The position numbers and the translations under genes were made by a program. This document shows positions 1 through 9,041 of a stretch of DNA of 64,000 bases, one piece after another. Origin of the DNA: Paenibacillus sp. HW567 (lineage in GTDB: Bacteria > Bacillota > Bacilli > Paenibacillales > Paenibacillaceae); the NCBI RefSeq assembly GCF_000374185.1, contig NZ_KB910518.1, positions 3,667,687-3,731,686 on the forward strand, given 5' to 3'. Numbering within the stretch: the first letter of the stretch is position 1; each line of letters opens with the position of its first letter. A model generated the notes under the pieces. It ran no database searches, was not told where the DNA came from, and worked only from the letters and a program-made list of their open reading frames with translations.

Positions 1-1064
1 CGTGTGAATTCGCTGAGAATGCTCTTGGCGTGGTTGACATTCCCGCTCTCCAGAGCATTCAGAATCATCGGCATCCTCCCTGTCAGGGAAGGGCTGTCCT
101 TGACAACCGGCTTCGTATTTCTGTCTCCTGAGACCGTATTCTCCTTCAGATTCAGCAGATCAATCCCATCCAGCGCGGCTTTGGCATGCTCGTAGGACGG
201 GGCAATCTCCATCACATCGCTGTAGGACTGCCCGATACCTCCCGCACAGACCATGCCGAACAGCTCCTTCAAGGTAGAAACTGACTTCTTCATATGATGG
301 AGCGATAGAAACGCCGCGTCTTCCCCGTAGCTCCCCTTCAAGGTGAAAATCGCAATGAACTCCCGCTCGCTTCTGGGGCTGGCGAAGCTGAAGGCCTCGA
401 AATGACCGTCGCTGTTCTCGTTGATGACATTGGTTACGGCAAAATGCAGCAAATCCCGGTCCTCATGGAACCGGTCATGGCGCACCTGCTCCAGATTCAG
501 CATCCGCAGCATGCCTACGGTAAAATAATTGCCCGGTGTGTCCGCACCGATCAGCGGCAGAAAAGCTTCATTGGACTGATTCTTGAAGCTGCGCTCAATG
601 ATAGAGAGATACATCTTCTCCTTCAGCTTGGGAAGGGACATGTTCAAGGTAATGTTGCGGCTGATGAACTCGCTCTCCTTCTTGCGTTTGGCTTCCAGCA
701 CATCGACCGCCTTGCGCAGCGCGGCATTCAGATCATTCCGGTTCACCGGCTTCAGCAGGTAATCCACCACCTTGGAGCGGATGGCCTGCCGGGTATATTC
801 GAAATCGTTGTAGCCGCTGATCACAATCAGCAGCAGATCAGGGAATTCGCGCTCGGCAATTTGCAGGAGCTGGCTTCCGCTGAGCTCCGGCATCTTCATA
901 TCCACCAGCGCCAGGTCAACCTTGTGCTGCCGCAGAAGCTCCAGCCCCATCTTGCCGTCCGTCGCCTCCAGCACCTGATCAACACCCAGTCCCTTCCAAT
1001 CTCCAAGAATATGAATGGCCTCGCGTAGTGGCTCTTCATCATCAATAATCAGTACCTTGTACAT
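1..1064 (-). CDS. AraC-type response regulator (YesN-like), C-terminus cut by window edge
   Basis: About 354 residues are visible, starting at an ATG on the minus strand (1062-1064). The N-terminus reads MYKVLIIDDEEP, a receiver domain with the acidic pocket. The likely phospho-acceptor Asp is in LALVDMKMPEL near residue 54 and the conserved Lys is in DYLLKPVNR. The long middle region is typical of YesN regulators. The AraC helix-turn-helix expected at the C-terminus lies outside the window. The start overlaps the 3' end of the upstream sensor kinase by 23 bases, so the two are translationally coupled and form a two-component pair. In this family the regulator normally activates a nearby sugar ABC importer. 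The divergent permease pair at 3111 is the obvious candidate, by inference. Confidence 0.9.
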   Translation of the reverse strand, partial: MYKVLIIDDEEPLREAIHILGDWKGLGVDQVLEATDGKMGLELLRQHKVDLALVDMKMPELSGSQLLQIAEREFPDLLLIVISGYNDFEYTRQAIRSKVVDYLLKPVNRNDLNAALRKAVDVLEAKRKKESEFISRNITLNMSLPKLKEKMYLSIIERSFKNQSNEAFLPLIGADTPGNYFTVGMLRMLNLEQVRHDRFHEDRDLLHFAVTNVINENSDGHFEAFSFASPRSEREFIAIFTLKGSYGEDAAFLSLHHMKKSVSTLKELFGMVCAGGIGQSYSDVMEIAPSYEHAKAALDGIDLLNLKENTVSGDRNTKPVVKDSPSLTGRMPMILNALESGNVNHAKSILSEFT

Positions 1065-2952
1065 GTTGTCCCAGCCCTCCCCGCGGTAACCGCATATCCA
1101 TTCGTGTGCCCTGCTCATCGCTGGCAATCGTAAGTCCCGCCTCTTCTCCATATAAGAGCTTCAGGCGTGTATTCAAATTTTTAAGACCGATGCTCTCGTC
1201 CTTCTCTTCGGGTTCCCCGCCGCGGTCTTCCCACTGGATCTGCAGTGAGCTGAGCACCTCTTCAAGCCGCTCCGGGCGGATGCCCGGCCCGTCATCCAGC
1301 ACAGAGATTACGCTGTGAGTAGGTGTAATATGAGCCTCAATCCGAATTGTAACCGTACTGGACACCTTCTCCAGCGCATGCTTGATGCAGTTCTCTACCA
1401 GCGTCTGAATCGACAGCTTGGGAATTCTCAGCGCACGCAAGCTGTCATTCCAGTCATAAGCCACCTGCATGCGGCTCCCGAAACGGGCCTTCTGCAGTGC
1501 CAGATAACGTTCAATATGCTTCAGCTCCTCACTGGCCTGCACCACATCCTTGCCGCTGATGCAATACCTCAGGGTGAGCGCCAGATTATCGACCATTTCA
1601 ACGATATCATCATTGTTATTCTTGAGCGCCTTAGTGGAAATCGCTTGCAGTGCATTGTACAGAAAATGCGGATTGATCTCGGCCTCCAGCGCCTTGAGAA
1701 CAGCGTTTTTCTCGACAATTTTCATTTTATAGCGCTCGTTGATCAGCTCGTTTGTCCGCTCCACCATCTTGTTGAAATGGCGGGACAGATACGCAATCTC
1801 GTCATTCCCCTCCACCACGGCTTCGGCATCGAAGCTGCCGGTGCTGAAGCGTTTCATCTGCAGGGACAGATGCTTCAGCGGACTGGTGATTTTGTTGGAG
1901 GTGAAGCTGACCAGAATAACGGACACAATCAGGAACAATAGACCAATGGAATAGCTTAATAGGCGCGTGGTGGTCGCCGCTTCATAGATTTGTTTGTACG
2001 GAATCGGCTTGATGAGCTTCCAGCCTTCTTTTTTGCTGATGTCATAGATCACCAGGTATTTCTCCTTGTTGTAGGACCATGTCACCCGCCCGCCGAGGGC
2101 CGGCGTAAGCAGCTTAAGCAGCCCCGCAGCTTCACTGTTCCGGTAAAACTCCGGATTATCCACCACGAACGGCTCATTGTCCGGGCTGACATACATCAGA
2201 TGCTCCCCCGTGCTGAACGGAATATCCTTCATGATCTCATCCGTCACACTGGAATTGAAATACAGCGACAGGACCGCCTGCGGCTCCCGGGAGACAATCG
2301 AACGCAGCAGCCGGTGATAGCCCATGAAGCTTTTATCGGAATTCACGGGATAATCCGCACTTTTTTCCAGCTCCGATCTGTCTTTGACAAAAGACTGGTA
2401 CGAACGGTTAAAGGGGCTTGCCAGCGCACGCTTGTACCACGAAAGATTCTCAATGGACGGATGCTCGGCCTCCCGCACGGTAATATTATAGTTCTCCTTC
2501 GTGACATAATAGTATTTATGCTCCTTGATCACATACAGGTAGATGGCCTCCAGATCATTGCGGGAAAAATACAGATTCTTCAAATAATCCTCCACATACA
2601 TCTTGGACGCGTAGTCCTCCGATTCATGCAGGAGCGCATAGTTGAACTCGTCATAGGAAATTTGCGGCAGGGACAATTGCCCAATGCCGTCCAGGTAGCT
2701 CTCCAGATTGCGGCCGACCAGAAGCAGGTTGTTGCTCGTGCTGGAGATGCTGTTGTTCACCGATTCCTTGCGCAGCATTCCATAGGAAATGAACGTGAGC
2801 GAGGTCACGACCAGGATGATAATGATCGTGAACAGGAGTATGAGCTTATTCGCCAGACGGCGTGAAATCCGCTCCAGCAAAGGCTCGAACAGCTTGTACA
2901 GAGTTGTTTTGATGATGCATGGCCTCCTTCTCGCATGAACTTTGAGGGACAA
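1042..2952 (-). CDS. YesM-like sensor histidine kinase
   Basis: 636 residues. There are two membrane segments, about 37-60 and 330-350, enclosing an extracellular sensor region of some 270 residues. HAMP-like sequence follows, then a His_kinase domain with INPHFLYNAL near residue 427 and a GHKL ATPase domain with VENCIKHAL near 519 and DDGPGIRP near 551. This is the YesM/LytS architecture, and partner regulators of this family carry AraC DNA-binding domains, as the next gene does. The start is unsure. The best in-frame candidate is a TTG at 2950-2952 behind a weak GGTGA. A much stronger AGGAGG at about 2922-2927 leads to an ATG in another frame that closes quickly, which leaves no good alternative start. 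Confidence 0.9.
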   Translation of the reverse strand: MSLKVHARRRPCIIKTTLYKLFEPLLERISRRLANKLILLFTIIIILVVTSLTFISYGMLRKESVNNSISSTSNNLLLVGRNLESYLDGIGQLSLPQISYDEFNYALLHESEDYASKMYVEDYLKNLYFSRNDLEAIYLYVIKEHKYYYVTKENYNITVREAEHPSIENLSWYKRALASPFNRSYQSFVKDRSELEKSADYPVNSDKSFMGYHRLLRSIVSREPQAVLSLYFNSSVTDEIMKDIPFSTGEHLMYVSPDNEPFVVDNPEFYRNSEAAGLLKLLTPALGGRVTWSYNKEKYLVIYDISKKEGWKLIKPIPYKQIYEAATTTRLLSYSIGLLFLIVSVILVSFTSNKITSPLKHLSLQMKRFSTGSFDAEAVVEGNDEIAYLSRHFNKMVERTNELINERYKMKIVEKNAVLKALEAEINPHFLYNALQAISTKALKNNNDDIVEMVDNLALTLRYCISGKDVVQASEELKHIERYLALQKARFGSRMQVAYDWNDSLRALRIPKLSIQTLVENCIKHALEKVSSTVTIRIEAHITPTHSVISVLDDGPGIRPERLEEVLSSLQIQWEDRGGEPEEKDESIGLKNLNTRLKLLYGEEAGLTIASDEQGTRMDMRLPRGGLGQHVQGTDY

Positions 2953-2995
2953 GGTTCAGTTCACCTTTTTACCCCTAAGTGTACTCTTAAATCCA

Positions 2996-3024
2996 TTTTT
3001 GAGTATAGGGGTCTGCTCTATAAT
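2996..3024 (+). promoter_or_regulatory. Candidate promoter of permease pair
   Basis: A TATAAT hexamer lies at 3019-3024 with a T-rich, poor -35 region 17 bases upstream. A weak -35 would fit dependence on the divergent YesN-type regulator. The region 2953-3110 also separates the kinase start from the first permease, whose ribosome binding site AAGAGGTG sits just before the ATG at 3111. Confidence 0.4.
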
Positions 3025-3110
3025 ACACAATATAGACTAACCGGAATGGTTATGTGTGGCAAGCTAGCACAATACTCCCACCACCCTATTAACAAAGAAG
3101 AGGTGCAACC

Positions 3111-4001
3111 ATGTTAAAAACACTCGGCAGAAAATGGCGCGAAAAACTGGACTTCGGGCTGTTCACACTCCCCGTTCTGATCTGTATCGCGATTGCGTTC
3201 TACATTCCGTTTGTGATGACCATCCGCTACTCCATGACGAAGTGGAACGGGATCTCCAAGCATCCCAAATTTGTCGGCCTGGATAATTTCCAGCAGATTT
3301 TTACGGGGGACAGCAACTTTGCCAATTCGGCGTGGTTCACGATCAAATACGCGCTGCTCTACATCGTGATTGTGAATGTGCTGGCGATTCTGCTGGCAGT
3401 ACTGCTCGATATGAAGCTGAAGTCCACCTCCTGGCTGAGAGCGGCCTTCTTTATCCCTTATATCCTCAGTCTTGTGATTGTCGGCTTCATCTGGAAATTC
3501 ATCTTCATGCAGGGCTTCAACTCGCTGGGCGACAGCACAGGCTGGTCGATCTTCGGCCTAAGCTGGCTGGGGACGCCGGGGCTTGCTTTTATCTCCATAT
3601 TAGGGGTTTCGATCTGGCAGTCCATCGGCTTCTATCTGGTGATCTATATTGCAGGCCTGCAGTCCGTGCCGGACGATCTCAAGGAAGCGGCCACCGTTGA
3701 CGGCGCCGGTCCTGTGCGGAGATTCTTCAGCATCACGCTGCCGCTGCTTGCTCCATCCATCACGATCTCGGTCTTCATGGCGCTGACCAACTCCATCAAG
3801 GTGTTCGACGTCATTCTGTCGCTGACCGGCGGCGGTCCGGGGGGAACTACCTACAGTATCGCTTACGATATTTACCGGGATACCTTCCAGAACAATCTGT
3901 ACGGATATGGTACAGCAAAAGCGCTGATTCTGTTCGTGGCCGTCCTGGTCGTGACAGTGATCCAGCTTACAGTCTTCAAACGGAGAGAGGTTGAGGCATA
4001 A
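3111..4001 (+). CDS. Carbohydrate ABC transporter permease (MalF/UgpA-like)
   Basis: 296 residues with about six hydrophobic membrane spans. The cytoplasmic EAA loop reads EAATVDGAGPVRRFF followed by ITLPLL, the signature that contacts the ATPase subunit. Its place as first permease, its length and the extra N-terminal sequence fit the MalF/UgpA branch of sugar importers. The stop TAA shares its last base with the ATG of the second permease, so the two are translationally coupled. No solute-binding protein or ATPase is adjacent. These importers usually share the ATPase MsmX in Firmicutes, but lack of a binding protein is unusual. The substrate cannot be read from sequence. Confidence 0.93.
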   Translation: MLKTLGRKWREKLDFGLFTLPVLICIAIAFYIPFVMTIRYSMTKWNGISKHPKFVGLDNFQQIFTGDSNFANSAWFTIKYALLYIVIVNVLAILLAVLLDMKLKSTSWLRAAFFIPYILSLVIVGFIWKFIFMQGFNSLGDSTGWSIFGLSWLGTPGLAFISILGVSIWQSIGFYLVIYIAGLQSVPDDLKEAATVDGAGPVRRFFSITLPLLAPSITISVFMALTNSIKVFDVILSLTGGGPGGTTYSIAYDIYRDTFQNNLYGYGTAKALILFVAVLVVTVIQLTVFKRREVEA

Positions 4002-4837
4002 TGAAAACAAACAACAGCAAAGCGGGCCGGATCATTCTCGAAGTTGTTCTGGTGCTCCTCTCCCTTGTGTTCCTATATCCGCTGTTCCTGACGATTATCA
4101 ACTCGTTAAAAAGCTTCAGCGAGGTCATGACCGACGTAATCGCTCTGCCGAAGCATCTAACCTTCAGCAACTACTCATACGTATGGAAGTTCATTAACTA
4201 TCCAAGATTGTTCCTGAATAACTTTGTCATTACCGGCCTTGGCCTGCTGGGTATCGTGTTCATCTCCTCCATCGCAGCCTATAAGCTGGCACGGACAAAA
4301 TCCAAACTGAGCGGCGTCATTTACTTCCTGTGCATTATGCCGATGCTGATTCCGTTCCAATCCATCATGCTGACCGTGCTCCAGACTGCTAAGAACCTGA
4401 ATCTCTCGGAAAGCACCTGGGGTCTGGGACTGCTGTATTGGGGCTTCGGCGCTCCACTGGCGGTATTCATCTATCATGGTTTTGTTAAGGGGATTCCGAC
4501 AGAAATTGATGAAAGCGCCACGATTGACGGGGCTTCCAGCTTCCGGCTGTTCTTCAGTGTCATCTTCCCGCTGCTCAAATCGGTAACGACAACCATCGTC
4601 ATCATCGACGTGATGTGGATCTGGAATGACTTCCTGCTCCCGCTGCTGATGGTTAACGGCTCGCCGGATACGAAGACTCTGACACTGGCCGCTTACACGT
4701 TCGTAGGGCAGTATACCTCAGACTGGCAATATGCAATGACCGCTATGGTTATGGCTGTGCTGCCTTCCATCATCGTGTTCATCTTCCTGCAAAAGTACAT
4801 CGTGAAGGGTGTTGTCGCCGGAGCGGTGAAGGGCTGA
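4001..4837 (+). CDS. Carbohydrate ABC transporter permease (MalG/UgpE-like)
   Basis: 278 residues with about six membrane spans. The EAA loop reads DESATIDGASSFRLFF followed by FPLLK. The protein ends in KGVVAGAVKG, typical for the MalG/UgpE branch. It starts inside the stop codon of the first permease. The pair should form the membrane channel of a sugar importer. Transcription ends at the hairpin beginning at 4859. Confidence 0.93.
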   Translation: MKTNNSKAGRIILEVVLVLLSLVFLYPLFLTIINSLKSFSEVMTDVIALPKHLTFSNYSYVWKFINYPRLFLNNFVITGLGLLGIVFISSIAAYKLARTKSKLSGVIYFLCIMPMLIPFQSIMLTVLQTAKNLNLSESTWGLGLLYWGFGAPLAVFIYHGFVKGIPTEIDESATIDGASSFRLFFSVIFPLLKSVTTTIVIIDVMWIWNDFLLPLLMVNGSPDTKTLTLAAYTFVGQYTSDWQYAMTAMVMAVLPSIIVFIFLQKYIVKGVVAGAVKG

Positions 4838-4858
4838 TCTTATTTGTAGAAAAACATT

Positions 4859-4900
4859 AAAACGGCTGCGCCGTCCTTAACTGGACAGCGCAGCCGTTTT
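4859..4900. terminator. Bidirectional terminator hairpin
   Basis: AAAACGGCTGCGC is mirrored by GCGCAGCCGTTTT around the loop TTAACT, so a T-run follows the stem on both strands. It sits between the converging permease operon and the GH35 gene. Confidence 0.85.
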
Positions 4901-4932
4901 CGGTTCATCGTAGAAAAAGCGTCAGACGTTGC

Positions 4933-7293
4933 CTACCCAGTCAACGTCACCCGGTAGACCGGAATTGCCGTAACGCTGTGGAAGACCGCCGTTGCTTCAC
5001 CGGTGAACCGTTTCTCACCCGCCATAGCAGCGCCGGCGACAACAGTCATCACCCCTTTGCGCAGCGGTGTGGTCTCCAGAACGATTTCCCCGTTCTGAAT
5101 CGTATCCCGGAAGCGGGACAAGCCGAGCTCCCAAGGGAGGCCGTTGTAGAAATGGTCATGGAATAATTGGCCTTCAGCGAAGGCATAGCCTACATTGCCC
5201 GTATAGTCGATGCTGAGAAGCACATCCTCGACACCCGCCAGCGCATCCGGAGCGATGTGCAGAGCCAGCTTATGCTCATGAATTCGCTGCGTCTTAAGCC
5301 CGATTTCCTTCACGGGCACCTCCAGATCATAGCTCAAAAACCACTCGTCTCTCCGCTGCGCGATGGAGCAGGCAGCCTGCGCCGTCTTCCATTCGGGCAC
5401 AGACACAGCGCCCGTACCCGCGTACTCCCGGAAGGAGAAGCTGCTCTGGCCGGTGCTGAAGAATTCAATGCCTTCCGCCGTTTGGACCAGAGGGATTTCT
5501 GAGAATATAATCCTTGTAGACTGGCCGTCCTTTATTTCCCACAGGGCCGAAGCTTCCTTCGCATTCATCACGTAAATGCGAAGCTCCTTGGCCCCGGCCC
5601 GGGCAATACGGATCATCGCAGAGCCGTCATGCGGGATCAGAACGGAGTAGCTCCCGTCCGCTTCCTTCTCCACGGCTCCGCTGCCGGCTGTCAGGCCGGT
5701 GATTCCCTGCCCACTAAGAAGAAACTCCCCGTCCACGCCCTCCGGCATGGAGAAGAAATAGGTGGCTGCTTCGGCAGTCTCCACCATAGTTACCGGCTGG
5801 GCTGTAGCATAGCGGAGATTCAGCCCAGCCAGCGCGAAGTTGAACGGGAAGATGAAGGAAGCGTTCCTCCGCACAGTAAGCGAGCTTTTTCTCGGGAAGC
5901 TAAGCGTCTCTTCTGCCAGCTCCACCTCAAACCGGACATCCTCATGCGTATCCATCTCTACATGATCCTGATAGTTATTGACGAACAGGAACCCGGCCTT
6001 ACCGTCTGTGCGGACCGCGTACCGCAGCGTATGCGAATCCTCAGGGGGAATGGATACCGCACCTTGCGGAATCACTGTTGCCATAGGCATTAGGCGCTCT
6101 GCGAACTGGCGGAGAAAATAATGCAGCGGACGCAGCAAATGATTAGAGTCCCGAATCTGTCCGAATTCACCGATGGGAGCCTGAAAGTCATAGGTGATTC
6201 GCGGTGTGGTGCTCTCATTCAAATATCCTGTCTTCCCTACCGGATTCGTGCCTCCGTGAAACATGTAATAACCGATAAAGTTGCAGCCCCCGGCAATTTT
6301 CATCAGGCTCATCGCCATTACACTCTCCGGCTCCACCTGGAAACGCGACAGGTACCAGGTCTGCATGCCTCCACCCATCTCACAGCAGGCAAAAGGATAT
6401 TTCGTTCTGCGGTACGGCGGGTTGTACTCCCCGGTCTCGCCCTGATCGTCATGATAATTCATGAACACATACTCCGCTGTCGGCTTCTGGTCAGGATTCT
6501 GCTCGCTGATGCTCCAGGGGGTATAGGCATAGCCGCCATACAGCGGAAGCACCTCATCCTCCAGAAATGGCGCATCCCCCCAGCCTGTGCTGGTATAGAT
6601 CGGTGCATCCATTCCAGCTTCGATGGCATATTGCTTCAGAATGCGCATATGCTCAGATCCGGCTTCGCCGCCGATTCCGCCGCTTAAGTATTCATCACCC
6701 TGCTTCGCGGTCAGCTCCCACAGGGCAGCGGCGGCGTTGAACTCATTCTCAAGCTGGATGCCGATCACAGGTCCGCCGTCCTTGAACATCAGCCCTGCGG
6801 ACTGAGCCCCGATCTCATGGAACAGCCGGCGGACATAATGCAAGTAGCCTTCATCATTGGAGCGGACATCAAACGCGCGTCCGAACAGCCAATCCGGCAG
6901 ACCGCCGTTGCGGACCTCCCCGTGGCAGAACGGGCCAACACGGAGAATCACATACAGCCCGTTACGCGCGCAGAGCCGGATGAATGCCCGCAGATTCCGG
7001 TTGTCCTCCCATTGGAAGGCTCCTTCAAGCTCCTCATGATGGTTCCAGAAGATATAGGTAGCTACAATATTAATGCCGGACATCTTCATTTTGCGGATTT
7101 CCTTCTCCCAGTCAGCTTCTGGATAACGGGAATAATGAAACTCGCCGCAAACGGCAAAATAAGGCTTGCCGTTCAGCTCCATATAATAATTGGTGAAGCG
7201 GATTTGATCGCCCTGGGGATTGCTTCCACCCAGCTTCAGCGTTGACGGATAGATGTCTTTCGGGGAAATTCCGGCCATTATTTTATATTCCAT
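4933..7293 (-). CDS. GH35 beta-galactosidase
   Basis: 786 residues. The N-terminal TIM barrel carries the family 35 blocks: GEFHYSRYP, TYIFWNHHEELEG, ILRVGPFCHGE and RNGGLPDWL. The expected acid/base Glu is in IQLENEF near residue 181 and the nucleophile Glu in CCEMGGG near 304. The length and beta-rich C-terminus are usual for the family. No signal peptide is seen, so the enzyme is probably cytoplasmic and acts on imported galactosides. The ATG at 7293 is chosen over a TTG at 7299 because AAGGAG lies eight bases before the ATG and only two before the TTG. It lies just downstream of the LplABC-type importer but behind a terminator. The exact galactoside linkage is not known. Confidence 0.93.
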   Translation of the reverse strand: MEYKIMAGISPKDIYPSTLKLGGSNPQGDQIRFTNYYMELNGKPYFAVCGEFHYSRYPEADWEKEIRKMKMSGINIVATYIFWNHHEELEGAFQWEDNRNLRAFIRLCARNGLYVILRVGPFCHGEVRNGGLPDWLFGRAFDVRSNDEGYLHYVRRLFHEIGAQSAGLMFKDGGPVIGIQLENEFNAAAALWELTAKQGDEYLSGGIGGEAGSEHMRILKQYAIEAGMDAPIYTSTGWGDAPFLEDEVLPLYGGYAYTPWSISEQNPDQKPTAEYVFMNYHDDQGETGEYNPPYRRTKYPFACCEMGGGMQTWYLSRFQVEPESVMAMSLMKIAGGCNFIGYYMFHGGTNPVGKTGYLNESTTPRITYDFQAPIGEFGQIRDSNHLLRPLHYFLRQFAERLMPMATVIPQGAVSIPPEDSHTLRYAVRTDGKAGFLFVNNYQDHVEMDTHEDVRFEVELAEETLSFPRKSSLTVRRNASFIFPFNFALAGLNLRYATAQPVTMVETAEAATYFFSMPEGVDGEFLLSGQGITGLTAGSGAVEKEADGSYSVLIPHDGSAMIRIARAGAKELRIYVMNAKEASALWEIKDGQSTRIIFSEIPLVQTAEGIEFFSTGQSSFSFREYAGTGAVSVPEWKTAQAACSIAQRRDEWFLSYDLEVPVKEIGLKTQRIHEHKLALHIAPDALAGVEDVLLSIDYTGNVGYAFAEGQLFHDHFYNGLPWELGLSRFRDTIQNGEIVLETTPLRKGVMTVVAGAAMAGEKRFTGEATAVFHSVTAIPVYRVTLTG

Positions 7294-7320
7294 GATCAAA
7301 TCTCCTTTCTTCTGAAAGAC

Positions 7321-7364
7321 AAAAAACGGGCTGCCCCAAAGCTATGCCTTGGAGCAGCCCGGAA
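7321..7364 (-). terminator. Rho-independent terminator after solute-binding protein gene
   Basis: On the minus strand CGGGCTGC and GCAGCCCG form a stem, followed by TTTTTT at 7321-7327. It ends the importer operon before the GH35 gene, although readthrough could feed GH35. Confidence 0.8.
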
Positions 7365-7393
7365 GCCGTTACATAAGCTTCACTTTCAATTGG

Positions 7394-8977
7394 TTATTTT
7401 TTTTGAGCAGCAAGGAAGGCGTCGATTTGGGTTTGCATTTCAGCTTGAACCTTGTCAATGCCAGCGGATTTCAACTGCTGAATCAGGTCGGCTTGACCTT
7501 TGTCAATATCAGCAATCAAACCGTATTCGAGCGGAATAGCATAACGCAGCATTACGTTGCCAATGTTCGCCACTTCGTTCTTCACTTTCGCGGAGTCGAA
7601 AACAAAGGTTTCCAGCGGGAAGTGGTAGATGCTGGACTGCCAGCTCTTGAACATATTGTCAGCTTCTACAGGATAAGAAGCATCTTGACGGTTCAGCGAA
7701 GAGTTCCAGCCCCAGTTCGAGAAGCCGGTGTAGTTGGTAGCTGCAGGACCAGCAGTGTACTTGTCATCGCCTTCAGGAATGTAGTTGGTTCCGGCAATGC
7801 CGTACATCGTCAAATCATGAATTTCCTTGTCATTCTGCAGAAGATCAATCAGCATCAAAGAACGCTCTGCATTCTTGGAAGTGGCATGGATCGCCATACC
7901 GTTCTGGGTTGAGATAGCGGCAATCTTCTTCTTGTCCGGAGTAAGGTCGGCGATTCCCAGCTCTACATCCGGTTTGTCGCGGCGCATTTCAGCAAGGTTA
8001 GCCGCTACAGTTCCGAGGTTGTGGGCATAGGAGGAGACTTTGCCTGCTTTGATATCCTGCCATACATCGTTTTTATTGCTGACTACGTTTTTGGACCATG
8101 CGCCGTTGTCGGCAAGATCTTTGTAATAGGTAAGCAATTGTTTGAACTCAGGAGTGTCGTAGATGTCAAATACTTTACCGGATGCATCGTCCAGCTTGTA
8201 GGCCAGCGGCAGCAGGTTCGGATCTACCAGGTTGAAGTTGTTGTTCTGCTCAAGCAACGTCTGGTCAAGCTCATGCCATTTCCAGCCATCGGCAGGTTTA
8301 GCACCGTAAGCCGTAATGCCTTTTTCGTTCTTAGCAACCGTTTTCAAGTAATTGGCATAGGTTTCAGGACTGTTGATTTCCGGCAAATTGTATTTCTTGC
8401 GCAGGTCTTCACGGTAGAGCACTACTTTGTCGGTTACCTCAACATTGTTGTTCGGAACCATGTAGAGCTTGCCATCCACTTTCGCCTGCTCCCAGGAAAC
8501 CTTAGGCATGGCTTCCCAAGTTTTCGGCATGTACTTGGACAGCATGTCATCTGTCAGCTCCAGGAATCCGCCTTTGAGCGCCTGATCGTTATACAGTGCC
8601 CAGTTCGCAGTGTACACAAGGTCGAAATCCTCGTTGGCGGCAAATTTCAGCGGGTACTTCTGTGTCCAATCGGACCAATCAAGGAATTCCACATCCACAG
8701 TAGCATTGATTTTTTCTTTCAGTTTTTTGTTCAGCTCACCGAATACTTTATCGTAATCGCCAGGCTGACCGCCAATCAGCAGCATTTTGAGTTTGACTTC
8801 CTTGGAAGTATCAGGAGCGCCGGAATTCGTGGCTGCTCCCTCCGTAGCCGTTGCTCCTGCGTTGGTTGCTTCCGCAGATGTATTGTTGCTGTTGCCGCCT
8901 CCGCATGCACTTAGAACTGTGCCAAGCATCAACACTGTCGCCAGCGTAGCTGTTAGTTTCTTTTTCTTGTTTGTCAT
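7394..8977 (-). CDS. Extracellular sugar-binding lipoprotein (LplA-like ABC component)
   Basis: 527 residues. The N-terminus is a lipoprotein signal peptide: KKKK, a hydrophobic stretch, then the lipobox LSAC with Cys near residue 25 and a low-complexity Gly/Asn/Ala/Thr linker. The mature part resembles long family 1 binding proteins that capture oligosaccharides at the membrane surface. It is the last gene of the operon behind two permeases, the order seen in LplBCA-type systems. The ATG at 8977 is preceded by a GGGGG-rich ribosome binding site. It should hand its ligand to the permeases at 9042-10906. The ligand is unknown but is likely an oligosaccharide released by the surrounding glycosidases. 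Confidence 0.9.
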   Translation of the reverse strand: MTNKKKKLTATLATVLMLGTVLSACGGGNSNNTSAEATNAGATATEGAATNSGAPDTSKEVKLKMLLIGGQPGDYDKVFGELNKKLKEKINATVDVEFLDWSDWTQKYPLKFAANEDFDLVYTANWALYNDQALKGGFLELTDDMLSKYMPKTWEAMPKVSWEQAKVDGKLYMVPNNNVEVTDKVVLYREDLRKKYNLPEINSPETYANYLKTVAKNEKGITAYGAKPADGWKWHELDQTLLEQNNNFNLVDPNLLPLAYKLDDASGKVFDIYDTPEFKQLLTYYKDLADNGAWSKNVVSNKNDVWQDIKAGKVSSYAHNLGTVAANLAEMRRDKPDVELGIADLTPDKKKIAAISTQNGMAIHATSKNAERSLMLIDLLQNDKEIHDLTMYGIAGTNYIPEGDDKYTAGPAATNYTGFSNWGWNSSLNRQDASYPVEADNMFKSWQSSIYHFPLETFVFDSAKVKNEVANIGNVMLRYAIPLEYGLIADIDKGQADLIQQLKSAGIDKVQAEMQTQIDAFLAAQKK

Positions 8978-9041
8978 GACCGATGTTTCCCCCTATCGAA
9001 TAGTTGGTTGGTTATATATTGATAACCAGGTTGCCCTGAGA

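Noticed and set aside
1315..1941. Long antisense frames over the sensor kinase and similar ones over other genes (402-1028, 1990-2865, 8021-8914, 30875-31687)
   Set aside because: They lie antisense to genes with clear domain motifs, lack ribosome binding sites and show no recognisable domains. They are by-products of codon use in the GC-rich genes.
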